Source: an uncultured Christensenellaceae bacterium (lineage in GTDB: Bacteria; Bacillota; Clostridia; Christensenellales; UBA3700). From it: a stretch of DNA of 41,062 bases. Shown here one piece after another: positions 38,693 through 41,062 of the stretch (positions within the stretch are counted from its first letter, which is position 1; every line of letters starts with the position of its first letter). The position numbers were made by a program, and so were the translations under genes. Where the stretch lies: positions 1 through 41,062 of the forward strand of contig CALWHF010000015.1 in assembly GCA_944380305.1 (NCBI GenBank), read 5' to 3'. Below the pieces are notes generated by a model. It worked only from the letters and a program-made list of their open reading frames with translations, ran no database searches and was not told the DNA's origin.

Positions 38693-39127
38693 ATGATAAG
38701 AAAAGCCGTATTTAACGACCTTGCGATATTGACCCGCCTTGCGTCCGCGCTTTGGAGCGACTGCCCCAAAAGCACTCTCGGAGACGAGCTTTCTTCTGCT
38801 CTTTCCGACTCGGACTGCGCCTTCTTTATCGCATATTCAGGCAAACGCGCGGTCGGTTTTGCCGAGTGCGGCTTGAGACACGATTATGTCGAAGGAACGG
38901 ACTCTTCACCCGTAGGCTATCTCGAAGGTATCTATATTGAAGAACCGTACAGAAGAAAAGGTCTCGCCAAAGAATTGCTCTCCACTTGCGAAAACTGGGC
39001 AAAAACAAAAGGCTGCCGCGAATTTTCAAGCGACTGCGAACTCGAAAACGCCGATAGTCTCGCTTTTCACCTCAATACCGGATTTGAAGAAGCCAACAGG
39101 ATAATATGCTTCGTAAAAAAGCTTTGA
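38693..39127 (+). CDS. AAC(6')-like aminoglycoside N-acetyltransferase
   Basis: A 144-residue GNAT protein. The middle reads ECGLRHDYVEGTDSSPVGYLEGIYIEEPYRRKGLAKELL, followed by ENWAKTKGCREFSSDCELEN, SLAFHLNTGFEEANRIICFVKKL. The DYVEG, PVGYLEGIYV-type, WA...GC.EF.SD and GFEE..R.I.F.K.L elements together are the pattern of AAC(6')-I aminoglycoside 6'-N-acetyltransferases, not just generic GNAT. Length matches that subgroup. It starts 4 bases after the esterase stop with no good ribosome binding site of its own, so translation probably relies on coupling. Whether it modifies drugs or a natural amino sugar is open; its place in an amino-sugar operon favours the second possibility. Confidence 0.82.
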   Translation: MIRKAVFNDLAILTRLASALWSDCPKSTLGDELSSALSDSDCAFFIAYSGKRAVGFAECGLRHDYVEGTDSSPVGYLEGIYIEEPYRRKGLAKELLSTCENWAKTKGCREFSSDCELENADSLAFHLNTGFEEANRIICFVKKL

Positions 39128-39130
39128 GCT

Positions 39131-39160
39131 TTCAATAATTATATTGAATTTGTTTTTTAT
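39131..39160 (+). terminator. Weak terminator of the amino-sugar operon
   Basis: TTCAAT/ATTGAA stem with loop AATTAT followed by TTTGTTTTTT. The stem is all A/T except one pair, so it is weak. Confidence 0.5.
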
Positions 39161-39191
39161 ATATTAAGTATTTTTTTCTCTCTCTATATTT

Positions 39192-40226
39192 TCATATCTT
39201 TATCGCGACCTTAACAACGCCGTCTCTTCTGTTCTCGAAAAGATCGTAGGCTTTTTCTATGTCTTTGAACGCGAAGGTGTGCGTGATCAGCGGAGTCGTG
39301 TCTATCCTGCCATGCGCGATCAGCGAAAGTATCTCGTCGCACTTGCAGCCGTCCACCCCGCCCGTTTTGAAGGTCAGGTTTTTGCCGTACATATCGGGAA
39401 GAGGCAGGATCTGCGGCTTGTCGTACATCGCGACGACGACTACCGTCGCGTTGGGTCTCGCGCACTTCCATGCGAGCCCGAACGTATTTTCGGCACCCGC
39501 GACCTCGAACACAACGTCCGCTCCTCCGCGAGGGCAGCTCTCTTTTATATAGCTTTCGACCTGTTCCGGAGAGACGGTCTCCGCCGCAGGGCAAACTTTT
39601 TTCGCAAGCTCTCTTCTCCTCTCGTCCTTTTCGCAGACGATAAGCCTCTCGGGCGATCTGAGAGCGGCGCAGATGAGCGTGCAAAGTCCCGTAGGTCCCG
39701 CGCCTATTATCAGGGCGGTATCCCCTTTTTGCACCCCCGAAATGTCGGTAGCCCAATATCCCGTAGACAGAATATCGCCGACGAAAAGAGCTTCTTCGTC
39801 TGATACGTTATCGGGTATTTTTGTCAAGCCTGTGTTCGCAAAAGGCACTTTTACATATTCTGCCTGCACGCCGTCGATGCGGCACCCCAGTGCCCAGCCG
39901 CCGTTCTTGTCGGTGCAATTGTTGACGTATCCCCTCTTGCAGAAAAAGCACTCTCCGCAGAAGGTCTCGACGTTGATCGCGACCCTGTCTCCGACCTTTA
40001 TGTCGGTGACTTCCGCTCCGACTTCCTCGACCACTCCGACCGCCTCGTGCCCGACCGTTATTCCCTTTACCGCGCGCGGCACATAGCCGTGCTTGATGTG
40101 CAGATCGCTGGTGCATATACTGGCAAGCGTGATTTTTACTATCGCGTCTTTAGAGTCGGTAATGACGGGTCTCGGCTTTTCTTCGAGCGCAAAGTGCCCT
40201 TTGTCTTTATAAACATATGAAAGCAT
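39192..40226 (-). CDS. Zinc-dependent alcohol/polyol dehydrogenase (MDR family)
   Basis: A 344-residue medium-chain dehydrogenase. The catalytic zinc ligands are in ICTSDLHIKHG (Cys) and GHEAVGVV (His-Glu). The structural zinc site is CGECFFCKRGYVNNC with four Cys. The Rossmann fold shows IIGAGPTGLCTL. The sequence resembles the threonine/sorbitol/isopropanol-type branch; with Asp in TSDLHI rather than Cys-Gly-T, secondary alcohols or polyols are likely, but the substrate is not fixed. Start: ATG at 40226 with GAGAGGTG 6 bases upstream; a GTG three codons earlier overlaps that site and is rejected. It is a single gene on the minus strand. Confidence 0.88.
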   Translation of the reverse strand: MLSYVYKDKGHFALEEKPRPVITDSKDAIVKITLASICTSDLHIKHGYVPRAVKGITVGHEAVGVVEEVGAEVTDIKVGDRVAINVETFCGECFFCKRGYVNNCTDKNGGWALGCRIDGVQAEYVKVPFANTGLTKIPDNVSDEEALFVGDILSTGYWATDISGVQKGDTALIIGAGPTGLCTLICAALRSPERLIVCEKDERRRELAKKVCPAAETVSPEQVESYIKESCPRGGADVVFEVAGAENTFGLAWKCARPNATVVVVAMYDKPQILPLPDMYGKNLTFKTGGVDGCKCDEILSLIAHGRIDTTPLITHTFAFKDIEKAYDLFENRRDGVVKVAIKI

Positions 40227-40405
40227 TGTCTTCACCTCTCAGATAATCATTACTCTTTACGCCGCGTCTTAACAAAACCCCCTCGCTGGTTTCCCGAGGA
40301 ATAAACCGTGCGCGTATATCCCGTTTATTATATCACGACCTTCGGCAAAAGACAATACACGGTTTGTCCGCGCTCCTCCTCCGCGCGCTTTGCCGAAAAT
40401 CGGCA

Positions 40406-40440
40406 TAAAAAAAGCGGCTGCGTTTTGCAGTCGCTTTTTT
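40406..40440 (-). terminator. Terminator of the phosphofructokinase gene
   Basis: AAAGCGGCTGC (40411-40421) pairs with GCAGTCGCTTT (40427-40437) with one G-T type mismatch and loop GTTTT. A-runs on the left give T-runs on the minus strand. A small TGCCGA/TCGGCA hairpin follows. Confidence 0.75.
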
Positions 40441-40453
40441 GTCTTTTTGCCGA

Positions 40454-41062
40454 TTACTTCTTTACGAGCACTTTCTTGAGCTTCGCGAATCTGGGGAGAC
40501 CGTCCTCGAGAGGAGCTTTGCAGTCGCCCTGGATGAGCGGGAGCGCGTAGTCGATATACTCTTTGGAAAGCATCGTGCCGTCGTTGATGATCCACTCCAT
40601 CGGGACTTTCTTCTCTGCGTTTGCCGCTTTTGCGACGCTCATGACGCCGACCTTGCACTTATACTTGCCGCTGCTCATGTCTCTCTTGAGAATGACCATC
40701 TTGTCGGTCGTGCCCTTTACCGCGTACTTGACAGCAGCCGCGCCTGCCTTGAACGCCTCTTCGACGTCCGCCTTGGAAGCGAGGTGCGCGCCGCATCTCT
40801 GCATAAGGCTGAACTCTACCGCACGCGTCTTGCAGCCGAATTCCGCTTTGCACATATTCGCGAGAGCCGCGCCTACGCCGCCGAGCTGCGCGTGACCGAA
40901 ACTGTCGCGAGCAAGGTTGTCGCCTGCGAGAACTTCGGCAATAAGCTTGCCGCTTGCGTCGGAAATACCCTCGGAAACCGCTACCATGCACTTGCCGCCG
41001 TTCTTCTCCATGACCGCCTTGACGTCGCTCTTGAACTTGTCGACGGAGAACGGAACTTCGGG
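40454..41062 (-). CDS. pfp: PPi-dependent 6-phosphofructokinase, C-terminal part (cut by window edge)
   Basis: The frame is open to the window end and gives the last 202 residues. Segments CMVAVSEGISDASGKLIAE, DSFGHAQLGGVGAALANMC, CKTRAVEFSLMQRCGAHLASKADVEEAF and the C-terminal PMEWIINDGTMLSKEYIDYALPLIQGD follow the clostridial PPi-dependent phosphofructokinase family (about 410 residues), in which PPi rather than ATP drives fructose-6-phosphate phosphorylation and the reaction is reversible. The GGDGS-type phosphate-donor site that would prove PPi use lies outside the window. Many internal ATG codons exist, but the start is beyond the edge. Confidence 0.82.
   Translation of the reverse strand, partial: PEVPFSVDKFKSDVKAVMEKNGGKCMVAVSEGISDASGKLIAEVLAGDNLARDSFGHAQLGGVGAALANMCKAEFGCKTRAVEFSLMQRCGAHLASKADVEEAFKAGAAAVKYAVKGTTDKMVILKRDMSSGKYKCKVGVMSVAKAANAEKKVPMEWIINDGTMLSKEYIDYALPLIQGDCKAPLEDGLPRFAKLKKVLVKK

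Overview
The window reads as chromosomal DNA of a Bacillota bacterium, most likely a gut-type Clostridia. The clues are purine-rich GGAGG-type ribosome binding sites, sigma-A promoters, an essential-type CdaA diadenylate cyclase, a PPi-type phosphofructokinase, a MarR-controlled heterodimeric ABC exporter and dense short operons with ATGA stop/start overlaps. A finer placement (for example Christensenellales) would be a guess. Most genes are GC-balanced housekeeping genes. Three patches differ: the AT-rich left edge, the toxin-antitoxin patch near 5.1-6.6 kb, and the repeat patch after the tRNA gene at 26.6-27.4 kb.

Layout. 1-0.8 kb holds debris: the 3' end of an IS30-like transposase and a broken HtrA-type protease. 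0.85-5.04 kb has a PepV-like dipeptidase, a small XRE regulator, gltX and trmL. 5.08-6.46 kb (minus) is a PezA/PezT-like toxin-antitoxin pair whose toxin gene is interrupted near its 3' end by a 273-bp element with 21-bp inverted repeats. 6.7-7.7 kb is a double-SIS sugar-phosphate enzyme. 7.9-14.0 kb (minus) is one operon, nahK-galE-Wzy/ligase-like-CapD/FlaA1-like, which links hexosamine-1-phosphate formation to surface polysaccharide. 14.3-16.6 kb has a small membrane protein and a lipoprotein. 17.0-20.4 kb (minus) is cdaA-DUF1015-lysC. 20.6-26.4 kb (minus) holds ppa, comEC, holA, a membrane protein and a degenerate M28-like lipoprotein.

26.6-29.3 kb is the most unusual part. A tRNA-Leu(CAA) gene is followed by two extra copies of its 3' end with terminator and flank, interleaved with a 76-bp tandem repeat. 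Next comes, from its own promoter, a TIR-domain protein fused to a GNAT-like domain, whose end overlaps a second GNAT gene. This looks like a recombination hotspot carrying a candidate defence or signalling pair.

29.4-41.1 kb has a flavodoxin, another GNAT, a MarR-ABC-ABC exporter operon with two palindromic operators, then a divergent operon for amino-sugar salvage: a GH20-family protein lacking the usual catalytic Glu, nagA, an esterase and an AAC(6')-like acetyltransferase. A zinc alcohol dehydrogenase and the 3' part of a PPi-phosphofructokinase close the window.

How they work together: GH20, NagA, the SIS enzyme (possible glucosamine-6-phosphate deaminase), NahK and GalE form a scattered amino-sugar network that can feed glycolysis (PPi-PFK) or envelope polysaccharide synthesis. 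All calls come from reading the sequence and recalling family motifs; no database search was run.
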